A DNA stretch of 64,000 bases, taken from NCBI RefSeq assembly GCF_001524445.2, contig NZ_CP013417.1, positions 1,178,001 to 1,242,000 on the forward strand. Direction: 5' to 3'. The position numbers and the translations under genes were made by a program. This document shows, piece by piece, positions 46,432 to 52,974 of the stretch (the first letter of the stretch is position 1; each line of letters starts with the position of its first letter). Under the pieces are notes generated by a model. That model saw only the letters and a list, made by a program, of their open reading frames with translations, was not told where the DNA came from and did not search any database. This DNA comes from Burkholderia savannae (lineage in GTDB: Bacteria > Pseudomonadota > Gammaproteobacteria > Burkholderiales > Burkholderiaceae).

Positions 46432-47118
46432 TCATTCCGTGCCCGGTGGTCGATCTTCGTCCGCCACTCTGCCCTTGGCCCGTAGCAGTTTCAACACGGA
46501 CTCGCGATCATCGTAGAAGTCTTCGAGGATGCGTTGTGCGTATTGTCGAGCGGCGGCTGCGTCGTCTGCGCTGACAGGCTCCCACGCCTCATGCAAAACA
46601 TCGTTGCCAAGCACGCGAATCTCATCGTGTGCGCGCCGTTGGCGAGCTGCAGTAATCACGCCGTCGGCAGCCGCTGTATCAATTTGCTGCTCAAGATTCG
46701 TGCCGCGCTTTTCCTTGTATCCGTTTGCACGCAGAGTCTTATCGAGTACCGAGCGGAACATTGCCGCAGCCGCCCGGAAACAGCCAGCTTCGCGACACCT
46801 TTCACCCTCGCGAAACTCCTTTGCAATGCCGTCCGGTACGCCAGCCGGGAGGGAGAGTCTGTCTTGGGCTTCAGGATAGAAATCGAGCAACCCTACTTGC
46901 CCGTGGCGACGGAAAGATTGCAGTGTCAGTAACGCGCCGGACCCGCATCCTGTGCAGCGAACGAGTTGATAGACCTGCGCTGTCTGCTCTGAGACCTGTC
47001 GAGTTATTTGCCCGAATCCTTGCCCGATCCGTGGATCGCCAGCCAAGAACACTGTGAGCGCGCCATTGCATTCGATGCAATGCGCAATGACTTGCCCATT
47101 TTCGTTAAGCGTCGCCAT
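46432..47118 (-). CDS. DUF4145-like protein with zinc ribbon
   Basis: This protein of about 228 residues has two cysteine pairs (CIECNG near residue 14 and CTGCGSG near 54) forming a zinc ribbon. The C-terminal half (YPEAQDRLSLPAGVPDGIAK, REAGCFRAAAAMFRSVLDKT, DEIRVLGNDVLHEAW) matches DUF4145, a domain of unknown role often found in defence and restriction-associated loci. ATG 47118 starts at the conserved region; ATG 47187 would add 23 residues. Neither has a good ribosome binding site. It is the only minus-strand gene in the left part of the island. Confidence 0.7.
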   Translation of the reverse strand: MATLNENGQVIAHCIECNGALTVFLAGDPRIGQGFGQITRQVSEQTAQVYQLVRCTGCGSGALLTLQSFRRHGQVGLLDFYPEAQDRLSLPAGVPDGIAKEFREGERCREAGCFRAAAAMFRSVLDKTLRANGYKEKRGTNLEQQIDTAAADGVITAARQRRAHDEIRVLGNDVLHEAWEPVSADDAAAARQYAQRILEDFYDDRESVLKLLRAKGRVADEDRPPGTE

Positions 47119-47232
47119 CGATCTTTGAAACGGAGTTGGATTGTCCAAGCATTGTCCGCTATTTGCCCTGCTCGCGGATGTACCCATTCTGGTTCGAAAT
47201 GGTGTACCTCATCGACCTAGGTAGAGGAGTGC

Positions 47233-47316
47233 GCTAGCTTGGATCGAAATAGTTGACCCTAGATTCGATCCATGTCATTATTCGAGCTATGAACAATTTC
47301 GATCCAGCGAGCTAGC
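47233..47316. promoter_or_regulatory. Three-box repeat site upstream of the serine recombinase (res-like)
   Basis: TGGATCGAAAT at 47240-47250, ATTCGATCCA at 47263-47272 and ATTTCGATCCA at 47296-47306 are three copies of the same box, the second and third inverted relative to the first. The outer copies are extended by GCTAGC. They fill the 70 bp before the recombinase start, as subsites of a resolvase res site or autoregulatory operators would. Confidence 0.6.
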
Positions 47317-47317
47317 C

Positions 47318-47929
47318 ATGAGAACCCTGTATTACGGACGTATCAGCACGACGGATGGGCAGTCGAGCGCGAGCCAGCACGCAGACGCAGCAGCGCACGG
47401 TGTCGAGCCTGACGACGTGTTCATAGATGAAGGCGTGAGCGGGTATCACGTCGCGCCACTGGATCGGGAGCAGTGGGCGATTGTCGAGCGGGACTTACGC
47501 AAGGGTGGTGTGCTGTACGTGCGTTGGCTGGATCGGATCAGTCGCCGGTACGACGAGCTACACGAGACTATGCAGCGGCTCATGAAAGCCAAGGTGCGGG
47601 TTATCTGCACACTGAACAACATGGTGTTCGATGGGGGCGCTACGGACGCGATTAGCAAGGCTACGCGGGATGCCGTGCTCGCATTCATGGCTGCACAGGG
47701 CGAGGCGGACTATCTGAACCGTCGCGAGATGCAGGCTCGGGGTATCGCCATTGCGAAGACAGACGGCAGCTACGCCAATGTCGGACGGAGGCGGAAAGCA
47801 GACTATTCTGAAGTTCGTGCATGGCGTGCAGAACACGGCGCGAGTATCAGCCAAACAGCCGAGCATTTCGCCATCAGTACAGCAGCTGTTAAACGAGCCA
47901 TCGCAGAAGCTAAGGACCAGCAGGCATGA
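47318..47929 (+). CDS. Serine recombinase (resolvase/invertase family)
   Basis: This 203-residue small serine recombinase has the catalytic Ser in YYGRISTTDGQSSASQ (about residue 10), the conserved Arg-rich VRWLDRISRRYDELHETMQR near 70, and a C-terminal helix-turn-helix (ISQTAEHFAISTAAVKRAIA). Length fits resolvases and invertases rather than large integrases. It may resolve multimers or replicative intermediates, or invert DNA. The repeats directly upstream are its likely target. Its last four bases overlap the next gene (ATGA). Confidence 0.88.
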   Translation: MRTLYYGRISTTDGQSSASQHADAAAHGVEPDDVFIDEGVSGYHVAPLDREQWAIVERDLRKGGVLYVRWLDRISRRYDELHETMQRLMKAKVRVICTLNNMVFDGGATDAISKATRDAVLAFMAAQGEADYLNRREMQARGIAIAKTDGSYANVGRRRKADYSEVRAWRAEHGASISQTAEHFAISTAAVKRAIAEAKDQQA

Positions 47930-48267
47930 GAACCGTAGCCATCGTCGTGGTTGCCGCTGTGACCGCCCTCTATGTAGCCGAGGGCCACGCTGAGAGCCGT
48001 CAGGCAACCCGCCAGCAGACTATGCAGTGCATCTACGAAACCGAAACGCTGGCGGGCTTCTGGATTCAGTTAGAACGCGGCGAGCAATTGAAGTCCATCG
48101 CCAAGTCATTCGAAAGCGCAGCAGATCGAGAGCTACAGATGAAGCTCCTAATGCGCGCCATGTCGTACCAGATGACGAAGACGCCGCCGAGCGTGCTGCA
48201 TACCGAACAGGCTCAGTGCGAGTACGAAGTAGGAAAGCCAGTCAGTCCAGGAGGTGGTGCTGACTGA
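47926..48267 (+). CDS. Small exported protein of unknown function
   Basis: This 113-residue protein begins MRTVAIVVVAAVTALYVAEG, a typical signal peptide with likely cleavage after GHA, leaving a mature chain of about 90 residues with two Cys (residue 35 and near 98) that could form a disulfide. It overlaps the recombinase gene by ATGA. I do not recognise the family; a periplasmic role, for example superinfection control, would be speculation. Confidence 0.6.
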   Translation: MRTVAIVVVAAVTALYVAEGHAESRQATRQQTMQCIYETETLAGFWIQLERGEQLKSIAKSFESAADRELQMKLLMRAMSYQMTKTPPSVLHTEQAQCEYEVGKPVSPGGGAD

Positions 48268-48372
48268 GGCGCTGGCACCGCACGTACCGCAGTAACGCTC
48301 GGTTCAGTCTTGGCGGATCGACCGGGCATCACCTAACCGATGCGGGCCAGCGCGCCCGCAGAGTACCGCAAA

Positions 48373-48906
48373 ATGACCATGAATCAAACGAGCATCAGCA
48401 TCGCGAACATCGACATCGACGCAGCACAGGCCGAGGCGTACGACCAAGGTGCAGAATTCGCCGAGAAGGATTGGCCGCGCTGGCTGGATGAGCCGTGGGG
48501 ACCGGCGAGCATGGCCGAGCATTGCGAGGTCATGTGGGAAGTCATGTTCGAGAAGGTTTGCCCGGAGTGGGCCGGGAATGATGACGTGCGCGGCGCGTTC
48601 TTCGCTGGTTACGAAGACAGGGCGGGAGAGCTTGCGAATGCTGGCGAGCCGGGCTATGAAATGCTCGCCGAGGCTGGGACGGTGGCGGATACCGAAGGAT
48701 GGGTGTTGCAGTCCGAGCCGTGGACGAAGAAGGCGGGCAGCGCTGAGCGGGCGGCGAGGGTGCTGCGTGCCGCTGATGCTGGCGCGACGGCGTGGCGTGA
48801 GCGAGCAGCGCTGAGTGGCAGCAAGGGCGACCGATACCGGGCGGAAGAAGCGGAGATTGCGGCGCACGCGTTGGCTTTGACTGTCGCTGAGCTGACGGTT
48901 CACTGA
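48373..48906 (+). CDS. Hypothetical acidic island protein
   Basis: This 177-residue, Ala/Glu-rich acidic protein (AAQAEAYDQGAEFAEKDWPR, DAGATAWRERAALSGSKGDR) is probably helical and cytosolic. Starts ATG 48373 and ATG 48379 are both possible; neither has a strong ribosome binding site. No family recognised. It ends just before the promoter of the candidate small RNA. Confidence 0.5.
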   Translation: MTMNQTSISIANIDIDAAQAEAYDQGAEFAEKDWPRWLDEPWGPASMAEHCEVMWEVMFEKVCPEWAGNDDVRGAFFAGYEDRAGELANAGEPGYEMLAEAGTVADTEGWVLQSEPWTKKAGSAERAARVLRAADAGATAWRERAALSGSKGDRYRAEEAEIAAHALALTVAELTVH

Positions 48907-48924
48907 TTAAATGCTTTCAGGTTG

Positions 48925-48953
48925 TTGACGGGCGGGCTTTTTCAGGGTACGAT
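48925..48953 (+). promoter_or_regulatory. Sigma-70 promoter for the candidate small RNA
   Basis: TTGACG and TACGAT hexamers are separated by exactly 17 bp, a near-consensus sigma-70 promoter in a GC-rich background. It stands immediately upstream of a hairpin-rich non-coding stretch. Confidence 0.75.
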
Positions 48954-48959
48954 CGCGTC

Positions 48960-49181
48960 ATCGGTAGAAATGCCGATGCGGTAGTAGTGAGGTCATGGCG
49001 GCTTTTAGCCCCGAGTTGAACAGCGGTTGATCCGCGAGGGTTCAGCTAACGTGCCCGCCTCATGAGGCCGCTCCGGTGATGGACATAACCCTCCATCGCA
49101 CGGGAATCCAAGGGCGCGTAGTTGCATTGGGTAGGCTGGCCTATGGTCCGCTTGCTCGGTGTCGCTACGCGCCCTTTTTTG
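48960..49181 (+). ncRNA. Candidate structured small RNA
   Basis: A transcript from the promoter at 48925-48953 would run about 220 nt to the hairpin-T-run ending at 49180. It holds several strong local hairpins: CATCGG-8 nt-CCGATG at its 5' end; a nested stem TGAAC/GTTCA enclosing GCGG-TTGAT-CCGC around 49018-49045; and the 3' stem AAGGGCGCGTAG/CTACGCGCCCTT. There is no ORF with a ribosome binding site. It could be a regulatory or immunity RNA of the island. It is not a tRNA or any RNA family I recognise. Confidence 0.6.
49110..49180 (+). terminator. Terminator of the candidate small RNA
   Basis: A perfect 12-bp stem (AAGGGCGCGTAG at 49110-49121 with CTACGCGCCCTT at 49165-49176) runs into a T6 tract. 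The 43-nt loop is unusually long but could carry extra structure. Confidence 0.65.
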
Positions 49182-49776
49182 CGTTTACGGCCCTGTGCTG
49201 GACGCTGACGGGAACGAGTGGGCGGCGCATTGGCGCTGCTGGCTCGGTGGAAGGTGGACAGAAGGGCAGGATGTGAGCGCGCGCCTTAGCGCTGCGAGCG
49301 GATGCCCGGTAACAGTTTGCCGGATGCGAAGCGTTCTTTAACAATGTGCTGGTGGGACTGCGCCTAGCTACGGCCTCATGCGAGGCAGAGAAGCGGCAGC
49401 GAACCCACCGCTGAGGTTGCCGTCTGCGTGGTGGACGGACGGCAAGCCGAGACACCCGGCAACGCAGTACTTCACCAGCGAGCCATGCCATGCCCGGCTG
49501 GGCGGCGCTCGTCTACGTAGCCATCCGCAGGCCTGCGCGCCGGCGCGGCAGCATCGTGGGGCTTTAACGATCCGATGATCTGGATAGAGCTTCGGCATCG
49601 TGTGGACTCACCGAGGTGTTTGCCTCACTTCAACAAGGGGAATTCTATTATTAATCAATGGCTTGTGTTGTATTTGTCTAAGAATGCACTTGCTCGAAGC
49701 TGATGCCGACCCCGGCAGGCACCGAGGATATCCGGCATGGGCGGCGCTCTCGGTAAGGTCTGTTTGGAGGAAGCTG
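49182..49776. other. Non-coding leader region of the island early genes
   Basis: About 600 bp without a supported ORF. It has a boxA-like GTTCTTTAACAAT at 49333-49345, which resembles the NusB/S10 recognition element, and a hairpin TTGCCGTC/GACGGCAA at 49417-49445. It could be a long untranslated leader with antitermination, or a second structured RNA. Confidence 0.4.
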
Positions 49777-50427
49777 ATGCCGCCAGTCATGGTCGCCGGC
49801 GAGCTAAGCAGCCGATACCAATCGGTCGAGGTTAATGATTACGTGAACCTTGATACCGGGGAGGTCATACAGGCGGCGGACTCAGAGAAATACGGTATCC
49901 GTATCGCTGGAGCGGTTGGACATCGAGCATTGCAACGGGATGCCGCTATGTCGAGCTTAAAGCCTGAGTCGCGAGCTTTCGCTAGGTTCTGTCTACAGTT
50001 CCGCAATAGGCGACGCGGCGTTACGCCGGGGTTCCACGAGCTTTGCCGATGGTACTCGGAACTGACTGGCAAGCGGGTCGACAATGTGCGCCGGTATCTT
50101 CCATCGCTGAAGCGGGCGGGGATCATGGCGGGAGAGTCATTGCTTGGGCCACTGTTCCAGTTCGCGGGTAAGTCCATCAAGGCGCATGAGCACGCCGGGG
50201 AAGATAGGCGGGGTGAGTTGACGTTCCGCACGCTTCTTGCGAAGGCGCGCAATGAGGCAGTAGCAAAGCGCCTCAGAATGGAGATTGAAGCCTCCGGGCG
50301 TCTGCCGTATGTACCGGAATGGGACGCTGTTCGATTCGCTGAGCATGCAGTTCGGGTCGCGTTCGATAGATATGTCGCGACACGGGATGAACTGCGCCAG
50401 TCTAAAACCACGGGCAATCCGGGATAA
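49777..50427 (+). CDS. Hypothetical protein, possible replication or regulatory factor
   Basis: This 216-residue protein starts at ATG 49777 with a strong GGAGGAAGCTG ribosome binding site; the frame is open further upstream but without one. It is basic with a helix-rich centre (FHELCRWYSELTGKRVDNVR, RYLPSLKRAGIMAGESLLGP) that could be a winged helix. As first gene of a run of small overlapping genes it may be an early replication or regulatory protein. No family recognised. Confidence 0.55.
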   Translation: MPPVMVAGELSSRYQSVEVNDYVNLDTGEVIQAADSEKYGIRIAGAVGHRALQRDAAMSSLKPESRAFARFCLQFRNRRRGVTPGFHELCRWYSELTGKRVDNVRRYLPSLKRAGIMAGESLLGPLFQFAGKSIKAHEHAGEDRRGELTFRTLLAKARNEAVAKRLRMEIEASGRLPYVPEWDAVRFAEHAVRVAFDRYVATRDELRQSKTTGNPG

Positions 50428-50455
50428 CTTTTAATTTAATCGATAAGGAATGCGA

Positions 50456-50593
50456 ATGAAAAATGGCCGAGGCATAGTGGCGTTTGCTGGCGGCGCACCG
50501 AAACTGTCCGACCGAGAAATGAAGTCGCGAGGTGTGCCCGAGTTCGGTAACGGGAGGCCGGCGGAGACGCTTGCTGCGGAGCTGACGGCGTGA
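50456..50593 (+). CDS. Small hypothetical protein (45 aa)
   Basis: ATG 50456 follows AAGGAATGCGA, itself behind AATTTAATCGA, a leader motif reused before the gene at 51612. The product (MKNGRGIVAFAGGAPKLSDR, then a short tail) has no recognised domain. The stop overlaps the next start (GTGA). Support comes from ribosome binding site and overlap, not homology. Confidence 0.5.
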   Translation: MKNGRGIVAFAGGAPKLSDREMKSRGVPEFGNGRPAETLAAELTA

Positions 50594-50763
50594 CGGAAGC
50601 CGAGAAGCGCACCGTACGGCTGCTGCGGGACTTGATACTCACCGAGGTATCCGACTGTGGGCGCATCGCCGTAGCGCTCGATCTGGACGCTCGCAGGACG
50701 GCTGGGGACATCGAGGCGGCGTTGAGGCGAACGTTCGCCGATTTGGCCGGGAGGCAGCGATGA
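50590..50763 (+). CDS. Small hypothetical protein (57 aa)
   Basis: This GTG-start gene at 50590 overlaps the stop of the previous gene and its own stop overlaps the next ATG (ATGA), so all are translationally coupled. The charged product (TEAEKRTVRLLRDLILTEVS, ALDLDARRTAGDIEAALRRT) looks like a small helical, perhaps HTH, protein. Family unknown. Confidence 0.5.
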   Translation: MTEAEKRTVRLLRDLILTEVSDCGRIAVALDLDARRTAGDIEAALRRTFADLAGRQR

Positions 50764-50990
50764 GCCACGTACTAGAGCAGAACGCTTCCGAGCGGGAATA
50801 CTTCGAGCGGGCGAACAAGCACGGCAAGGCGGTATGGCGGCGCATTGTTCGGGTTACAACCGGGGGCGTTCCATCGTGGGCTGAGGTTACAACCCGAGCG
50901 AAGGTTGTAACTCCGGTTGAGGTTGTAACCGGCTTGCCGCTCCCCGATCCGACCGACGCCGAGTTGAACGCTTTGTTCGAGACAGCATGA
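50760..50990 (+). CDS. Small hypothetical protein (76 aa) spanning a repeat cluster
   Basis: This 76-residue protein overlaps both neighbours by ATGA. Its middle (RVTTGGVPSWAEVTTRAKVV, TPVEVVTG) is encoded by four copies of a 10-bp repeat, GGTTACAACC or its inverse, giving a Val-Thr-Thr/Val-Val-Thr periodicity. The constraint may be on DNA rather than protein. No family recognised. Confidence 0.5.
   Translation: MSHVLEQNASEREYFERANKHGKAVWRRIVRVTTGGVPSWAEVTTRAKVVTPVEVVTGLPLPDPTDAELNALFETA
50852..50930. repeat. Four GGTTACAACC/GGTTGTAACC boxes inside a coding region
   Basis: GGTTACAACC at 50852-50861 and 50885-50894; the reverse complement GGTTGTAACC at 50921-50930 and GGTTGTAACT at 50903-50912. 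The last three start exactly 18 bp apart. The set suggests protein-binding sites (operator or iteron) or a hairpin in the transcript. Confidence 0.75.
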
Positions 50991-51556
50991 AGCCCAAGGG
51001 AGCGAAGCACAACCGAACCCGTGGCATGTGGCAGGTTCCGCCGTTCGCGGCGAAGCTGACGCGCCGACACCGGGAAGCGGCGCGGGCTGACGAGACATTC
51101 GAACAGGCGCTCCGGAAGCAGACGATGTATCCGCAGCGGATTGATGCCCTTATCGCCGGGCAGACATGGTACGGCGGTAAGCCGTGTGTGAAGTGTGACA
51201 GCGTGAAGCGGCGGGTCTATGACAACTCGTGCTGGACGTGCCACACATTGCGCACGGGGTTCGCATTGGATGCACGTAACCGCTGTGTCTCGCTCGGTTT
51301 GCGTAAGCAAAGCCGGGACGGCTACTTGGACCGGCTTGAGAGGAAACGCCGCGAGGCTGCGGGCGAGGTTTGGGCGTTCGTGATTGGTGACTGGCGAGCG
51401 CGGGTGTACCCGACCGGGCGGTTAGCCGTGAATTGTGACCGGCTCGGCGTCCACTCTGAGGACTGGCGCAACGCCCATCCAACGCGCATCTTCGAGATCG
51501 GTAGCAAAGAGCCTGACCTAGTGGAAGTGATGCGGCTGGCGGGCTGGTCGGTGTGA
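50987..51556 (+). CDS. Zinc-finger, HNH-like phage protein
   Basis: This 189-residue basic protein has CVKCDSVKRRVYDNSCWTCH near residues 66-85: two CxxC knuckles spaced like phage HNH-type zinc-binding proteins, although the catalytic H-N-H cannot be defined. The N-terminus is strongly basic (KGAKHNRTRGMWQ). It overlaps the preceding gene by ATGA. A nucleic-acid-binding role is likely; nuclease activity is uncertain. Confidence 0.55.
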   Translation: MKPKGAKHNRTRGMWQVPPFAAKLTRRHREAARADETFEQALRKQTMYPQRIDALIAGQTWYGGKPCVKCDSVKRRVYDNSCWTCHTLRTGFALDARNRCVSLGLRKQSRDGYLDRLERKRREAAGEVWAFVIGDWRARVYPTGRLAVNCDRLGVHSEDWRNAHPTRIFEIGSKEPDLVEVMRLAGWSV

Positions 51557-51611
51557 CGATCCGGCATGGCCCGAATCGGTAATTTAAACGACTAGTAAAT
51601 AAGGATTGCGT

Positions 51612-51881
51612 ATGAAAAGTGATTTGAAAATGACCGAGAATGCACGTCTGACGAATGAGCAGGCATACAACCGGGCGATGGAAGTCTTGCTCAGCACGGC
51701 AGGGCTGGCCCGTACACAGGCGATCTTGTCGGAGGTGATTGTGGAGTTCCGTAAGCGCGAGCCGGACAACGCGCATGTTACTGATGACCCCGAGCGCGCC
51801 TTTGCATTCGGTCCCGATCTACTCGCACGAGCGCGGGCGATAGAGCAGAGTGAAACGTCGGAACGCGCTGAGCAGCACTGA
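51612..51881 (+). CDS. Small hypothetical protein (89 aa)
   Basis: ATG 51612 is preceded by ATAAGGATTGCGT and the leader AATTTAAACGA, closely similar to the leader of the gene at 50456. The 89-residue acidic helical protein (LTNEQAYNRAMEVLLSTAGL, ILSEVIVEFRKREPDN) has no recognised family. Confidence 0.55.
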   Translation: MKSDLKMTENARLTNEQAYNRAMEVLLSTAGLARTQAILSEVIVEFRKREPDNAHVTDDPERAFAFGPDLLARARAIEQSETSERAEQH

Positions 51882-52024
51882 AACTGCCCGGTCGAAAACG
51901 GCTGTCGTGTGGCGCACGCGGTTTTGTGTGCGGCGCGTAGCATGTCCCGCAGTCAGCCGAACGTAGAAGACCGACCAATCAGCCCAGCCGCGCTTAGTGG
52001 TGTGGTATTAAATAAGGAGTACAG

Positions 52025-52069
52025 ATGTACATATCATTCTCTTTCGAACCTGACGGCGGGACAGTCTAA
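52025..52069 (+). CDS. 14-residue leader peptide coupled to the virion protein gene
   Basis: ATG 52025 has a strong AAGGAGTACAG ribosome binding site and encodes MYISFSFEPDGGTV, ending TAATG so that its stop overlaps the next start. It may only serve to deliver ribosomes to the downstream gene, which has no Shine-Dalgarno of its own. Confidence 0.45.
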   Translation: MYISFSFEPDGGTV

Positions 52070-52965
52070 TGTGCGCGCTGTTTCAGATGATTGCTGGCGC
52101 GGGCGTTGGCATGATGCAGGCCCGCATCCAGAACGCGCAGAACGACGCGCAATACAAGGTGGACTCCGCGAAGACTGAAGCAGCGAACATGCTGTCGAAG
52201 GACTCGGCGGACAACAACAACATGATCCGCGAAGCGGGGAACGCGTTCCTCGCGGCGCAGGCGGCGCTGTCGAACACCCAGCGCTCGATTGGCAACCAGA
52301 ACCGTGCTATCGCCATCGGCTCGCAGACGAACGCGGAGGCGGTGAACATGGCGCGCGCAACTGACGCGATGGTGCGCGGTAGCGTGGAGCAACAGATCGC
52401 GGCTGCGGGCCAACTCGGCGCGCTGCGAGCCGATGCGGCCGCTAGTGGGGTTGGTGGCACGTCCGCCGACATCATGCGCGCGACTATGCAGACCACAACA
52501 TCACGGCTCACGACGATGCAGGCTACGAAGGGCGCGCAGATGTCCTTCGATCAGGTGATGGCAGCGGCGGGCCTGCGCTCGAACCTCATCACCTCGCAGG
52601 ACTACGGGCAGACCGTCGCGGGCATGAACTACCAGAAGGACATCGCACAGACGTTCCTCGCCCCGGAGAAGTCGCCGGACATCACGCCCGCACAGGGGGC
52701 GCTCATGGGCGCTGCTGGCGGGGCGGGGTTTCAGCAATTCCGAAACACTGGCGGCGGGAGCGTCGGTGGCTTCAGCGGCAGTGTCGGCAATACGGCGAAC
52801 TACGCGTCACAGTCGATCCTGGGCGGTGTGAGCAGTTTCAGCGGTGCATGGGGTGGCGGTAGCAGCGGCACATCCGGTAACAACGCGTACGGGTTCACGG
52901 TAGGCGGCGGCGACTCGGGCGGCAATGCGAGGGGCAACAATTCATTCAATTTCAGGCTGGATTAA
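52069..52965 (+). CDS. Internal virion (DNA ejection) protein, T7 gp14-like
   Basis: This 298-residue protein begins MCALFQMIAGAGVGMMQARI and continues as a long Ala/Gln/Asn-rich helical region (residues 20-200) before a Gly/Ser-rich tail. The composition, the short N-terminal hydrophobic segment, the Met-Cys start and its position before an 800-residue helical protein match gp14-type internal core proteins of T7-like podoviruses, which form the outer-membrane part of the DNA ejection channel. Assignment is by composition and order, since sequence identity cannot be measured here. Confidence 0.6.
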   Translation: MCALFQMIAGAGVGMMQARIQNAQNDAQYKVDSAKTEAANMLSKDSADNNNMIREAGNAFLAAQAALSNTQRSIGNQNRAIAIGSQTNAEAVNMARATDAMVRGSVEQQIAAAGQLGALRADAAASGVGGTSADIMRATMQTTTSRLTTMQATKGAQMSFDQVMAAAGLRSNLITSQDYGQTVAGMNYQKDIAQTFLAPEKSPDITPAQGALMGAAGGAGFQQFRNTGGGSVGGFSGSVGNTANYASQSILGGVSSFSGAWGGGSSGTSGNNAYGFTVGGGDSGGNARGNNSFNFRLD

Positions 52966-52974
52966 GGAGAGGTT

